Of a DNA stretch of 64,000 nt, positions 26,568 to 34,971 are shown piece after piece; the first letter of the stretch is position 1, and every line of letters begins with the position of its first letter. Made by a program: the position numbers and the translations under genes. Source of the stretch: Methanobacterium sp. UBA44 (GTDB lineage Archaea; Methanobacteriota; Methanobacteria; Methanobacteriales; Methanobacteriaceae); NCBI GenBank assembly GCA_002494885.1, contig DACV01000005.1, positions 1 to 64,000 of the forward strand, read 5' to 3'. The notes under the pieces are model-generated. The model had not been told where the DNA came from. It made no database searches and saw only the letters and a list, made by a program, of their open reading frames with translations.

Positions 26568-27320
26568 ATGAAAATAGGATTCTCCACATTAGCACTATTT
26601 ATGAGTCCAATGGAACAATTTTTAGAAACAGCTTCGAGAGATGGCTTTCAACTAATGGAAATGTTGTGTGAAGGCCCTTACTGGCCGAGAAATTTGTTAT
26701 TCATGGATAAAAAAGAATTTGAAGCTTTTGATTCCTATGATATCGATATTTTTTTACACGCCCCAACTATTGATCTTAATCCTGCAAGTCTTAATCCGGG
26801 AATAAGGAAAGAAACGCTAAAACAACTGAAGGAAACCATTGATTTAGCATCTTATATTGGTGGAAAGGCCATAACCACGCATCCTGGCTTAATTCACAGA
26901 CTTGAAGATAGAGTGAGGAATTTAGCAAAGGTATACTCAGTGGAAACTTTGGAAAAAGCCAATAATTATGCAGAAGAAGTTGGAATTAAATTTTCTGTTG
27001 AAAACATGCCTAATAAATATGCATATTTGTGTAGCAATTCACAAGAGCACCAGTTTTTTATCGAAAAATGTGGTTCTTATGCTACTGTTGATACAGGACA
27101 TGCAAATACAAGCGATGATCCAGAATCATTTTTTAAATTGAAAAAAATAGCTTATTATCACTTAAATGATAATGACGGTAAAAGAGACCAGCATCTAACT
27201 TTGGGAGAAGGAACACTTGATCTCAATCTGCTTAATGAGGTAGATAAAGGTATAATTGAGTTAAACAACTACGATAATATTTTAAAAAGCAGAGATTTAC
27301 TGCTTTCAAATGGATTTTGA
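26568..27320 (+). CDS. Sugar-phosphate isomerase/epimerase-like TIM barrel
   Basis: About 250 residues of the xylose isomerase-like/AP endonuclease 2 superfamily. Metal-ligand positions are visible in FLHAPTIDLNPASLNPGIR, TTHPGLIH, FSVENMPN, TVDTGHANTSDD and YYHLNDNDGKRDQHLTLGEGTLD. The substrate is unknown. The ATG at 26568 follows AGATGAT and opens with the family-like MKIGFSTLAL. An earlier ATG at 26550 is possible. Confidence 0.82.
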   Translation: MKIGFSTLALFMSPMEQFLETASRDGFQLMEMLCEGPYWPRNLLFMDKKEFEAFDSYDIDIFLHAPTIDLNPASLNPGIRKETLKQLKETIDLASYIGGKAITTHPGLIHRLEDRVRNLAKVYSVETLEKANNYAEEVGIKFSVENMPNKYAYLCSNSQEHQFFIEKCGSYATVDTGHANTSDDPESFFKLKKIAYYHLNDNDGKRDQHLTLGEGTLDLNLLNEVDKGIIELNNYDNILKSRDLLLSNGF

Positions 27321-27375
27321 GTAAATAATTAAAAATATAAAGATATGGTATTTAATAATAATTGCAGGTGATTAG

Positions 27376-28473
27376 ATGGCTACGGTGTATTTTTCAGATT
27401 TTAGATCAAGAAGCAGTAAGGAAAACAAAATTAACAAGATTAAAAGACTTTTTAAAGCTGCAAGATTTGAAAGTATAATCAATAAAAAAGATTTAACTGC
27501 AGTTAAACTTCATTTTGGTGAGAAAGGGAATGATTCATATATAAACCCTGTTTTTGTAAGGCAGATTGTAGATGAAGTAAAAAAAGCAGGAGCTAAGCCG
27601 TTTTTGACAGATACAAACACTCTGTATCATGGAAGCAGGCATAATTCTATAGATCATCTGAATACAGCAATAATGCATGGATTTGATTATGCAGTTACTG
27701 GTGCACCGGTTATAATTGCCGATGGAATTACAGGAGAAAATGAAATTGAAACTGAAATCAATCTTAAACACTTTAAAAATGTTAAAATTGCAGGAGATAT
27801 AGAAAAATCAGATTCTATGATTGTATTATCTCATTTTAAAGGTCATGGAATGAGTGGATTCGGTGGAGCTATTAAAAATCTTGCAATGGGCTGCGCTTCA
27901 CCAGCAGGAAAGATAGAACAGCATGAATGCGCTAAACCTGTAATAAAAGGAGAATGCACTTCGTGTGGAAATTGTAAAAAGGTATGTCCTGTAGAAGCAA
28001 TTTCTATAGAAAAGAAATCGATAATAGACTATAATAAATGTATAGCATGCAACTTCTGCCTTGAAGAATGCCCTGAATCAGTTATAGGTCTTGATTTTGG
28101 GAATATACCTCCATTCATTGAAAAAATGGTTGAATATGCATATGGTGCCGTTAAAAATAAAGGAAGGAAGGTTGGATATATAAATTTTTTAATGAACATT
28201 ACACCGGATTGTGACTGTGTAACATGGAGCGATGCACCGATTGTTCCTGATATTGGCATTCTAGCATCAACTGATCCTGTGGCAATAGATTGTGCCAGTG
28301 TTGATCTTATTAACGAACAGTTTGGATTTAAGAATTCATTATTGAGGCGTAATTTTAAAGAAGGAGAAGATAAATTCAAGGGAGTATGGAGCAAAGTTGA
28401 TGGCAACATCCTGTTAAGATATGGGCAGGAAATAGGTCTTGGAAATATGGATTATGAGTTAATTAAGATATAA
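27376..28473 (+). CDS. DUF362 protein with two [4Fe-4S] clusters
   Basis: A 365-residue iron-sulfur protein. Residues about 1-190 and 230-355 form the DUF362 domain (AVKLHFGEKGNDSYINP; LSHFKGHGMSGFGGAIKNLAMG). Two ferredoxin motifs, CTSCGNCKKVCPVEA and CIACNFCLEECPES, are inserted at about 195-240. Family members are widespread in anaerobes and lack a firm function. GGTGAT precedes the start. Confidence 0.88.
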   Translation: MATVYFSDFRSRSSKENKINKIKRLFKAARFESIINKKDLTAVKLHFGEKGNDSYINPVFVRQIVDEVKKAGAKPFLTDTNTLYHGSRHNSIDHLNTAIMHGFDYAVTGAPVIIADGITGENEIETEINLKHFKNVKIAGDIEKSDSMIVLSHFKGHGMSGFGGAIKNLAMGCASPAGKIEQHECAKPVIKGECTSCGNCKKVCPVEAISIEKKSIIDYNKCIACNFCLEECPESVIGLDFGNIPPFIEKMVEYAYGAVKNKGRKVGYINFLMNITPDCDCVTWSDAPIVPDIGILASTDPVAIDCASVDLINEQFGFKNSLLRRNFKEGEDKFKGVWSKVDGNILLRYGQEIGLGNMDYELIKI

Positions 28474-28511
28474 TAATTTAACATTATCTAAGGCATTATA
28501 GAGGTTAAACT

Positions 28512-29111
28512 ATGGCAGGAGACGTTTGGGAGACAACAGGACGAATTGAAACGCTTGTAGATGGAATATTCGCCATCGCAATGACATTACTGGTTTTAAA
28601 TATTGCTGTTCCTCAATTGACTGCTCCAGTAAGCAATGCAACCATGCAGAGTACTTTAATCAGTATGTGGCCAAAGTTTTTTGCTTATGGGTTGAGTTTT
28701 ATTCTTCTTGCTGTTTTCTGGAGAATGAACCATCAACAGTTTTATGCTATAAAACGCACTAATTCTACTCTATTACGGATAACGGTTATGTGGCTTTTAT
28801 TCGTTGCTCTTGTACCTTTTTCTGCATCATTAACTGCTGAATATGGTAATTTACAATCTGCAGAAATATTTTTCCATGTTAATATGTTTTTAATTGGGGT
28901 TTTTCCTGCTTTAACATGGTATTATGCTGTAAGAAAAAATTTTATAGATGAAAAAATACCTTCCGAGAGGATCAGTGAAGTAAAAAGAATCTACTTGATT
29001 TTACCTTTTTTGTCATTAATAGCAATGGGATTAACTTTTATATCTCCTTCATGGAGCCCGTTGGCCTATGCTCTCCATCCTTTAGTTCGTAGGATAGTAA
29101 AAAGAATTTAA
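28512..29111 (+). CDS. TMEM175/DUF1211 family membrane protein, probable K+ channel
   Basis: A 199-residue protein with about six membrane segments. The family motif near the N-terminus reads GRIETLVDGIFAIAMTLLVLNI (residues about 8-29), in which the usual FSDGVFAIA core is recognisable. HQQFYAIKRTNSTLLRI is also typical. Prokaryotic relatives form tetrameric potassium channels. GAGGTTA lies upstream of the ATG. Confidence 0.85.
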   Translation: MAGDVWETTGRIETLVDGIFAIAMTLLVLNIAVPQLTAPVSNATMQSTLISMWPKFFAYGLSFILLAVFWRMNHQQFYAIKRTNSTLLRITVMWLLFVALVPFSASLTAEYGNLQSAEIFFHVNMFLIGVFPALTWYYAVRKNFIDEKIPSERISEVKRIYLILPFLSLIAMGLTFISPSWSPLAYALHPLVRRIVKRI

Positions 29112-29131
29112 GCATTGAGAAATTGAGCTTC

Positions 29132-29166
29132 ACAAACATAGAAAATCTGTGATTTTGTAGCTTTGT
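29132..29166. terminator. Hairpin between convergent genes
   Basis: AAAATC (29142-29147) pairs with GATTTT (29151-29156) across TGT, flanked by ACAAA (29132-29136) and TTTGT (29162-29166). It lies between the TMEM175 gene and the HAD gene, which converge, so a bidirectional terminator is likely. The core is the same AAAATC/GATTTT word as in the larger palindrome clusters. Confidence 0.5.
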
Positions 29167-29214
29167 TTCCTGAATTCAAAAATATTAAGAAATAGTTGAA
29201 GGATTGAAATCAGA

Positions 29215-30003
29215 TTAAAATTCAACATCCAGAATTTCTTTAATATTATTTACCACAACATCAGCAGCGTCATAAACCTTTTTTGGAGTTTCTTCCTTTT
29301 GTTGAAGAGTTAAAACACCTACATCAGCTTCTTTAAGTGCAAGAATATCATTGGCACTGTTTCCAACCATCATAACCTTATATTTGTTTTTTAGTTTCCT
29401 GACAATCATCATCTTTTCCCATGCATCTGCTGTATCAAATACATTTTCTTTAGGAAGCTCTAAAAACTTTGCAAGTTCTTTTAATGATTCCCTTCTATCT
29501 CCTGATGCTATAAAAATCTCAATTTCCCTCTTTTTAAGTTCATCAATAACTTCTGGGACTTCCTTAAAGATTTTTCCACCAGCAGTTATGGTGTATTCAA
29601 TTTTTTTCCCTTCTAAGCTCATTATAAATCCAGATCCGCTGCATATCTGTAAATTATATTTATTATCAACTACTGCTTTTATACTATCCTGTATTTCTTT
29701 TACAGTAGCATTATCTTCTTTAATTGCCTCAAGAAGTTCCTCTTTTTTAATGTAACATGAAGAATAACTAATATCAAAGTCAATTTTATTCTTTTTTATA
29801 AATTCATATATTGTCTGGTCTGGTCTGGCATTTATCAGGCATTTTGAGGGACTGGTCTGAAGAACTACAAGCGCTCTTTTCACGCCGTTATCCACAATAT
29901 CTATTGAGCTTATATTGGCAATTATCTGTCCTGTTTGTACGTCTTTCAATGCCCGAAATCTTTCAATGAGCGTGCCTGAATTATCGAAAACAACTGCTTT
30001 CAT
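29215..30003 (-). CDS. HAD-superfamily hydrolase resembling a soluble P-type ATPase
   Basis: A 262-residue protein. Motif I reads VFDNSGTLI (nucleophile D7), with Ser where most phosphatases have the second Asp, as in the DKTGT box of P-type ATPases. IFIASGDRRESLKELAKFL is motif II, and MMVGNSANDILALKEADVGVL parallels the hinge motif GDGVNDAPAL. This fits the soluble ATPase-like HAD group known from methanogens. Substrate unknown. No ribosome site is seen; see the TATA box at 30026-30033. Confidence 0.8.
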   Translation of the reverse strand: MKAVVFDNSGTLIERFRALKDVQTGQIIANISSIDIVDNGVKRALVVLQTSPSKCLINARPDQTIYEFIKKNKIDFDISYSSCYIKKEELLEAIKEDNATVKEIQDSIKAVVDNKYNLQICSGSGFIMSLEGKKIEYTITAGGKIFKEVPEVIDELKKREIEIFIASGDRRESLKELAKFLELPKENVFDTADAWEKMMIVRKLKNKYKVMMVGNSANDILALKEADVGVLTLQQKEETPKKVYDAADVVVNNIKEILDVEF

Positions 30004-30025
30004 GTTTACTAATAGTCCCGATGCT

Positions 30026-30033
30026 TATATAAA
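30026..30033 (-). promoter_or_regulatory. TATA box of a leaderless transcript (HAD gene)
   Basis: TTTATATA on the minus strand is centred about 26 nt before the ATG at 30003, the spacing expected between TATA box and RNA start in archaea. As no ribosome site exists, the mRNA is probably leaderless. Confidence 0.6.
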
Positions 30034-30062
30034 TTTAAATGTTAAACAATTTGCAATAGATA

Positions 30063-30710
30063 TTATATGATGTTTAACACGCTAATTACAAAATAAATCC
30101 CAAGAATGACTAAAAAAATCCCACATGCCTTCATCATGATTTTATATGTCCTATCGTTCATTATTTTTGATCCGTGACTTGAAAAGAATGATATCATGCT
30201 GTACCAGGAAAGATCTGCAGACCAGTGTCCTATAATGAATCCTAAAAGTCCAACAATACCTGCAAGTTCAAGTCCTTTGTACATAAATGCACATCCCACA
30301 CTCGCCCACCATATAAAGAAATAGGGATTGGATAAACTTGTGATAATTCCATTAAATATAGATCCGTGCTGAATACCAGATTTTTCGGAGGTATTTGTAC
30401 TGTTTGAAGTGTTATATAGTTTGTTAGAAGATACTGAAATATTGTAACCCATATAAATCAGTACAGCACCACCTCCAATTCCAATTATAAGTGCAGCGGT
30501 TTTTGAACCAATTATCCATCCTAAACCAGCCAATATAACAATCATCATCATAATTTCTGTCATAATATGGCCCAAAACGACTTGAGGACCTACAATAGGC
30601 CCTTTCTTTACAGAATCTGATATGGTAACTGTAAGCATTGGACCAGGTACAATGGCTCCGGAAAGGCCCACTCCAAAGGAGGTTAATCCGAATAAGATTA
30701 TTTCAATCAA
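30063..30710 (-). CDS. LysE/RhtB-family amino-acid exporter
   Basis: A 215-residue membrane protein with about six segments. The N-terminal GVGLSGAIVPGPMLTVTISDS is the LysE signature, and SNPYFFIWWASVGCAFM near residue 125 also fits. It probably exports an amino acid. Start is TTG at 30710, 4 nt after GTGAT. A 54-residue gene lies 51 nt upstream on the same strand. Confidence 0.88.
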   Translation of the reverse strand: MIEIILFGLTSFGVGLSGAIVPGPMLTVTISDSVKKGPIVGPQVVLGHIMTEIMMMIVILAGLGWIIGSKTAALIIGIGGGAVLIYMGYNISVSSNKLYNTSNSTNTSEKSGIQHGSIFNGIITSLSNPYFFIWWASVGCAFMYKGLELAGIVGLLGFIIGHWSADLSWYSMISFFSSHGSKIMNDRTYKIMMKACGIFLVILGIYFVISVLNII

Positions 30711-30761
30711 TTAAATCACAATTTAAAATAAAATCAGAATAAATTTAAAAGAAGTAGGAAA

Positions 30762-30926
30762 TTAACCACATTTATTTAAGACTTTCATTATCTCAGATAG
30801 ATGATAATCAATGGTCTCTATTTCCTCTTTTTTAAATGAGTTTGTCCTCATTAAAAATCTGAAACGCTCAAAAACATGTCCCATTTTATTAAGTACTTCA
30901 TTACGGTATATTTTTTCCTGGAACAT
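30762..30926 (-). CDS. Small helical protein (54 residues)
   Basis: A short frame beginning MFQEKIYRNEVLNKMGHVFE and ending HLSEIMKVLNKCG, highly charged and fully helical by eye. GGTGAT lies 4 nt before the ATG, the best ribosome site type in this genome, so it is very likely translated. I do not recognise a family. It may be co-transcribed with the LysE-type exporter downstream. The rest of the gap to 31115 (30927-31115) holds nothing I can name. Confidence 0.7.
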   Translation of the reverse strand: MFQEKIYRNEVLNKMGHVFERFRFLMRTNSFKKEEIETIDYHLSEIMKVLNKCG

Positions 30927-31115
30927 CTAAATCACCATTTTTATTTATGATTTTCATACACATAAATTTAACTAATCAAAGCATCTTTAAAATAAATAAC
31001 GCTAAAATGAGTAAATAACATGAATGATATCTTTAATTCCATTTTTACCCGTTTTAGAGGGTTGCATTAGTTAAATAAGATTTTACCATAAGCTTGCTTT
31101 TTATGTTATCAATTT

Positions 31116-32105
31116 TTACTCCAGAAAATTCATCTTCTGTCCGATTCCTTTATTTAAAGCTTTTTGGTAGATATTCCAAGCAGTTACAATATCCTGAACA
31201 GCAAGTCCCGTTGAATCAAATATTGTTATATCTTCATCTGATGTTCTACCAGGTATATCTCCTGTTATTACACTTCCAAGGGTCCCCTGGACATTACTTT
31301 CCCTTAAAATACCTTCTGCAACAGGAATATTGATTTCGCCACTGTGACTGGCCTGATTCCAACAGTCAATGAATAATTTAGATTTATAGAACACATGGCT
31401 GTCTAATTCTTCTTTACCTGGGGCATCTGCACCCATCGCGTTTATATGAGTACCTGGACTTATCCATTTTGATTTTACGATAGGTTCTCTGGAAGGTGTA
31501 GTGGTTAAAAGGACATCAGAGCCTATAACAGCTTCTTTTATTGTTTCAGTTGCTTTAGCTTCGATTTCATATGTTTCAGTAATGTAGTTTGCAAACTGTT
31601 CACGTGTTTTGCATGTCCTGCAGGAAACTCTAACTTCTTTAATGTCCATTACTTCGTTTATGGCTTCAAAACCGGTTAATGCTTGTACTCCGGCACCTAC
31701 AAGTCCTAAAACTTCTGAATTATCTCTTGCAAGGTATTTTGTGGCGACACCTGCAGCAGCTCCGGTTCTCATGTTTGTAACCCATGTTCCATCCATTATG
31801 GAAATTGGAAATCCAGTTTTAGGGTCAACAAGCTCAATTATGGCCATTACTGTTGGCAAATCATGTTTACGAGGGTTATCTGGATGTACATTGACGCACT
31901 TGACTCCAGATTCGTTCATCCCCCTTATAAAACAGGGCATTATCCTGAGATCTCCCCTGAATTTCTTGTAAAAAAGGTATTCTTTAGCAGGCATTTCAAC
32001 CCTACGTTCTGCATGAACTTCAAAAGCAGTTTCAACACTTTCAATAATTTCTTTCATGCTCATAAGTCCTTTAATCTGGCTTTGATTTAGAAGAATTGTT
32101 TCCAT
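31116..32105 (-). CDS. ala: Alanine dehydrogenase / ornithine cyclodeaminase family
   Basis: A 329-residue NAD-dependent enzyme of the mu-crystallin family. Features are MPAKEYLFYKKFRGDLRIMPCF (substrate Lys region), TGAAAGVATKYLARDNS, and the nucleotide fold LGLVGAGVQALTGFEAINEV. Archaeal members usually interconvert alanine and pyruvate, so alanine dehydrogenase is more likely than ornithine cyclodeaminase. The choice is by analogy. Confidence 0.85.
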   Translation of the reverse strand: METILLNQSQIKGLMSMKEIIESVETAFEVHAERRVEMPAKEYLFYKKFRGDLRIMPCFIRGMNESGVKCVNVHPDNPRKHDLPTVMAIIELVDPKTGFPISIMDGTWVTNMRTGAAAGVATKYLARDNSEVLGLVGAGVQALTGFEAINEVMDIKEVRVSCRTCKTREQFANYITETYEIEAKATETIKEAVIGSDVLLTTTPSREPIVKSKWISPGTHINAMGADAPGKEELDSHVFYKSKLFIDCWNQASHSGEINIPVAEGILRESNVQGTLGSVITGDIPGRTSDEDITIFDSTGLAVQDIVTAWNIYQKALNKGIGQKMNFLE

Positions 32106-32354
32106 AGATACACCTCAATTTTATCTTTATGTTGTTAAACTGTTTAAATTTAACTATTTATTTATGGAAAGAAATAATAACTGAATTTAAACTGATTTAT
32201 GGTGTCTATTAACTTATTTTACTTTTTAAATTGTTAATAGATCACTATTGTGAATATTTCATTAGAAAATTAAATAAAAAGAGAAAATTTCACTGTTACG
32301 TGTCTGAAGAAGTTGTCTGAATTTCATGGTCTGATTTAAAACTAAACAGCGCCT

Positions 32355-32655
32355 TCAACATCTTTTTACTGGTTTTTTGTAAATATAGATATGAATCAAA
32401 GTTCCAATAACCATTAAAATAGATAGTTCTGCATGCCAAAAGCTTAAGCTCTGATTGTAAATTGTTGAAATCCCCATATTTATTATTAGGGTTAGAAAAC
32501 TCCTGTAATTCCTGTTCCCATGTAACCCTAACTAAAAGCAAATTCCAAATTCTTTTATGCGTCTGGCGCCTTAATATTCCTTTTTTGAAAAGATAATATG
32601 TAAAAAGATATGAACCTACTAATAAAAGAGTTATTGGAAGTACATGATAATTCAT
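32355..32655 (-). pseudogene. Small membrane-protein gene with two frameshifts
   Basis: The open frame from 32655 reads a membrane helix and HKRIWNLLLV, then turns into a soluble, unrelated-looking tail. The other two frames hold the expected continuation: YMGTGITGVF in one, then LTLIINMGIS and FWHAELSILMVIGTLIHIYI ending KKPVKRC and TGA at 32355. Joined, these give a continuous three-helix protein of about 100 residues with WHAE and HIY residues like small haem-binding or DUF4405-type proteins. Two indels are needed, so it is a pseudogene or holds sequencing errors. Confidence 0.7.
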
Positions 32656-32708
32656 TCCATCAGTGGAGGAAGATACATTATCCAGGCTTATACAAATTTT
32701 GTTTAATA

Positions 32709-33413
32709 TTATATAAAAAGAGGTACATTCTCTTTATACTCTTTATATTCTGGAAATTCGTTCGTAATTTCTTCCTCTTCTTTTTTACAAACACGAACAT
32801 ATTTATAAATTAATATGGGGGCTAAAACTACGGTGATGATTGTTGGCCATCCAAAGAGCCATCCCAGTATAATTAAAATGAATCCCAGATACTGGGGATG
32901 CCGGGAATAAGCATATATGCCGTCTGTAACTAAACCGTCTTTTTTAGTACTTCTGTAAAGCTTAATCCAGCCAATAATGATTATTGACATACCAATAATC
33001 ATTAAAAATGCCCCATATGTCATGGCAATGTCCATTCCGAATCCAACACCTAAAAAATAAAAATTAACGATGTTGGGTGGAAGCTGTGTACCTGGAGTAA
33101 AGAAGTATTTTGATGCAAAGAGGACTGTTAATGGAATTCCATACATTTCTATAAACAGGGAAATGAAAAATGCACTTATAAGACCATATTCTGCCCAGTT
33201 TGCTTTTCTTCTATAGGAAAGAGGGATTAAAAAAGCCATAAAAATCAGAATACAAAGTATCACTATGTGCCATTGCTGTGTTATGATCCCTGTGATTACA
33301 TTACTGGAGAGATAAACATAGAAATGATAATAAAAACCGTTAAAATAGATTAGGGGAATTAAAAAAAAGGACAGCAAGATAATCCTTGGCAAAAAATTTT
33401 TTATTTTTGTCAT
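32709..33413 (-). CDS. Isoprenylcysteine carboxyl methyltransferase-like membrane protein
   Basis: A 234-residue protein with about six membrane segments. The C-terminal half has the ICMT/PEMT signature: GLVTDGIYAYSRHPQYLGFILIILGWLFG, then EEEEITNEFPEYKEYKENVP, the SAM-binding part. It probably methylates a lipid or an isoprenoid-linked substrate in the membrane. It is 53 nt upstream of the frameshifted membrane-protein gene on the same strand, so the pair may once have been an operon. Confidence 0.85.
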   Translation of the reverse strand: MTKIKNFLPRIILLSFFLIPLIYFNGFYYHFYVYLSSNVITGIITQQWHIVILCILIFMAFLIPLSYRRKANWAEYGLISAFFISLFIEMYGIPLTVLFASKYFFTPGTQLPPNIVNFYFLGVGFGMDIAMTYGAFLMIIGMSIIIIGWIKLYRSTKKDGLVTDGIYAYSRHPQYLGFILIILGWLFGWPTIITVVLAPILIYKYVRVCKKEEEEITNEFPEYKEYKENVPLFI

Positions 33414-33556
33414 TGAAGTTCCTCGAAAGATATATTTATCTATTAAGTATGATGAAATTAATCTAAGTTTTTATAGTTAGCCATTTATATTTAATACTGA
33501 ATATGAATTGAAATTTATAATATTTATAAACTAAATTTTTACTTCAAGGTGTTTCT

Positions 33557-34930
33557 ATGAATCTTTTAGATAAATCAGAATCAATCAAAAATCACGAAAT
33601 AACAGCATTAAATAATTTAGAATCATTTTTAAAGATTATAAAGAAGAAAAATCCACATATAAATGCTTTTTTAGAAATTAAAGAAGAAGAAGCAGTTAAT
33701 AAAGCTCAGGAAATTGATTCAAAGATTAAAAAAGGGGAGAAAGTAGGAAAACTCGCCGGATTAACAGTGGGAATTAAAAGCAACATAAATATTGAGGATT
33801 TTATAATTTCTGCAGCTTCAAAGACCCTTGAAAATTATATTGGAAGCTACAACGCCACAGTTATAGACAGAATAAAGAATGAAGATGGTTTAATTCTCGG
33901 TACAACAAATATGGATGAGTTTGCAGCAGGAAGCTCTACTGAAACTTCTTATTTTGGGCCTACCGATAACCCTGCAGCACCTGGAAGAATACCTGGCGGC
34001 TCAAGTGGAGGGAGTGCGGCTGCTATCGCAGCAGAAATGTGTGATCTATCTCTGGGATCAGATACAGGTGGATCAATTAGAAATCCCGCCTCTCACTGTG
34101 GAGTAATGGGATTTAAATCAACTTATGGTCTGGTTTCAAGACAGGGACTGCTTGATCTTGCAATGAGTCTGGAGCAGATAGGGCCATTTGCTCATGATGC
34201 GGGCGGAATAGCTTTAATGCTTGATTCAATTGCTGGTTATGATCCAAGGGAATGTACAACCATAAAAGAAACTCCAAACTTCGATGGAATTACCCAAAAA
34301 TCACAGGATGCTATGAAAGGGATGAAGCTGGGTGTAGTAAAGGAATTCTTTGATGTATCTGATGAAAGAATAGTAAATATAATTGAAGATAAGATCGATA
34401 AAATGACAGAGATGGGTGCTGAAGTAGTAGAATTAAGCTTCAAATATCTTGATTTATGCATACCTACCTACTATCTCATAAACTATGTTGAGTTTTTCTC
34501 TGCAACAAGAAAATATGACGGCCGAAAATATGGTTACAGGATAGAAGAAGTGTGTGGAGATGAAGTTTTAAGAAGGATACACATAGGGTCATATATCAGT
34601 CAGAAGGAGTACAGTGGAAAATACTATAAAAAGGCATTACAGGCAAGATCATTAATTAGACGAGAAATTACAGGACTTTTAGATGGTGTGGATGCTATAA
34701 TCAGCCCGACAGTTCCAAAACTTCCTCATAAACTTGGAGAAGCTTTAGATCCTATGGATATGTATGCTTACGACGTTTTAACAGTTATTGCAAATCTTGC
34801 TGGAATTCCCGCAGGGAGTATGAAGGCAGGAGAAGTGAATGGAATACCGGTAGGGATTCAAATTCAGGGAAAACCATTGGATGATGTTAAGATCATCCGG
34901 ATGATGGCAGGAATTGATGAAATAGAATAA
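33557..34930 (+). CDS. gatA: Asp/Glu-tRNA amidotransferase subunit A
   Basis: Amidase subunit that liberates ammonia from glutamine to convert Asp-tRNA(Asn), or Glu-tRNA(Gln), to the amide form. 457 residues. The Ser-cis-Ser-Lys amidase core is visible: Lys in GLTVGIKSNI, GRIPGGSSGGSAAAIAAEM, and LGSDTGGSIRNPASHCGV with the nucleophile Ser. In archaea GatDE handles Gln, so GatCAB here most likely serves Asn. gatB and gatC are not in the window. GGTG precedes the ATG. Confidence 0.95.
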   Translation: MNLLDKSESIKNHEITALNNLESFLKIIKKKNPHINAFLEIKEEEAVNKAQEIDSKIKKGEKVGKLAGLTVGIKSNINIEDFIISAASKTLENYIGSYNATVIDRIKNEDGLILGTTNMDEFAAGSSTETSYFGPTDNPAAPGRIPGGSSGGSAAAIAAEMCDLSLGSDTGGSIRNPASHCGVMGFKSTYGLVSRQGLLDLAMSLEQIGPFAHDAGGIALMLDSIAGYDPRECTTIKETPNFDGITQKSQDAMKGMKLGVVKEFFDVSDERIVNIIEDKIDKMTEMGAEVVELSFKYLDLCIPTYYLINYVEFFSATRKYDGRKYGYRIEEVCGDEVLRRIHIGSYISQKEYSGKYYKKALQARSLIRREITGLLDGVDAIISPTVPKLPHKLGEALDPMDMYAYDVLTVIANLAGIPAGSMKAGEVNGIPVGIQIQGKPLDDVKIIRMMAGIDEIE

Positions 34931-34971
34931 ATTCTTATTTTATATTTTTTATAATCTGTTTAAGTGAAAAA

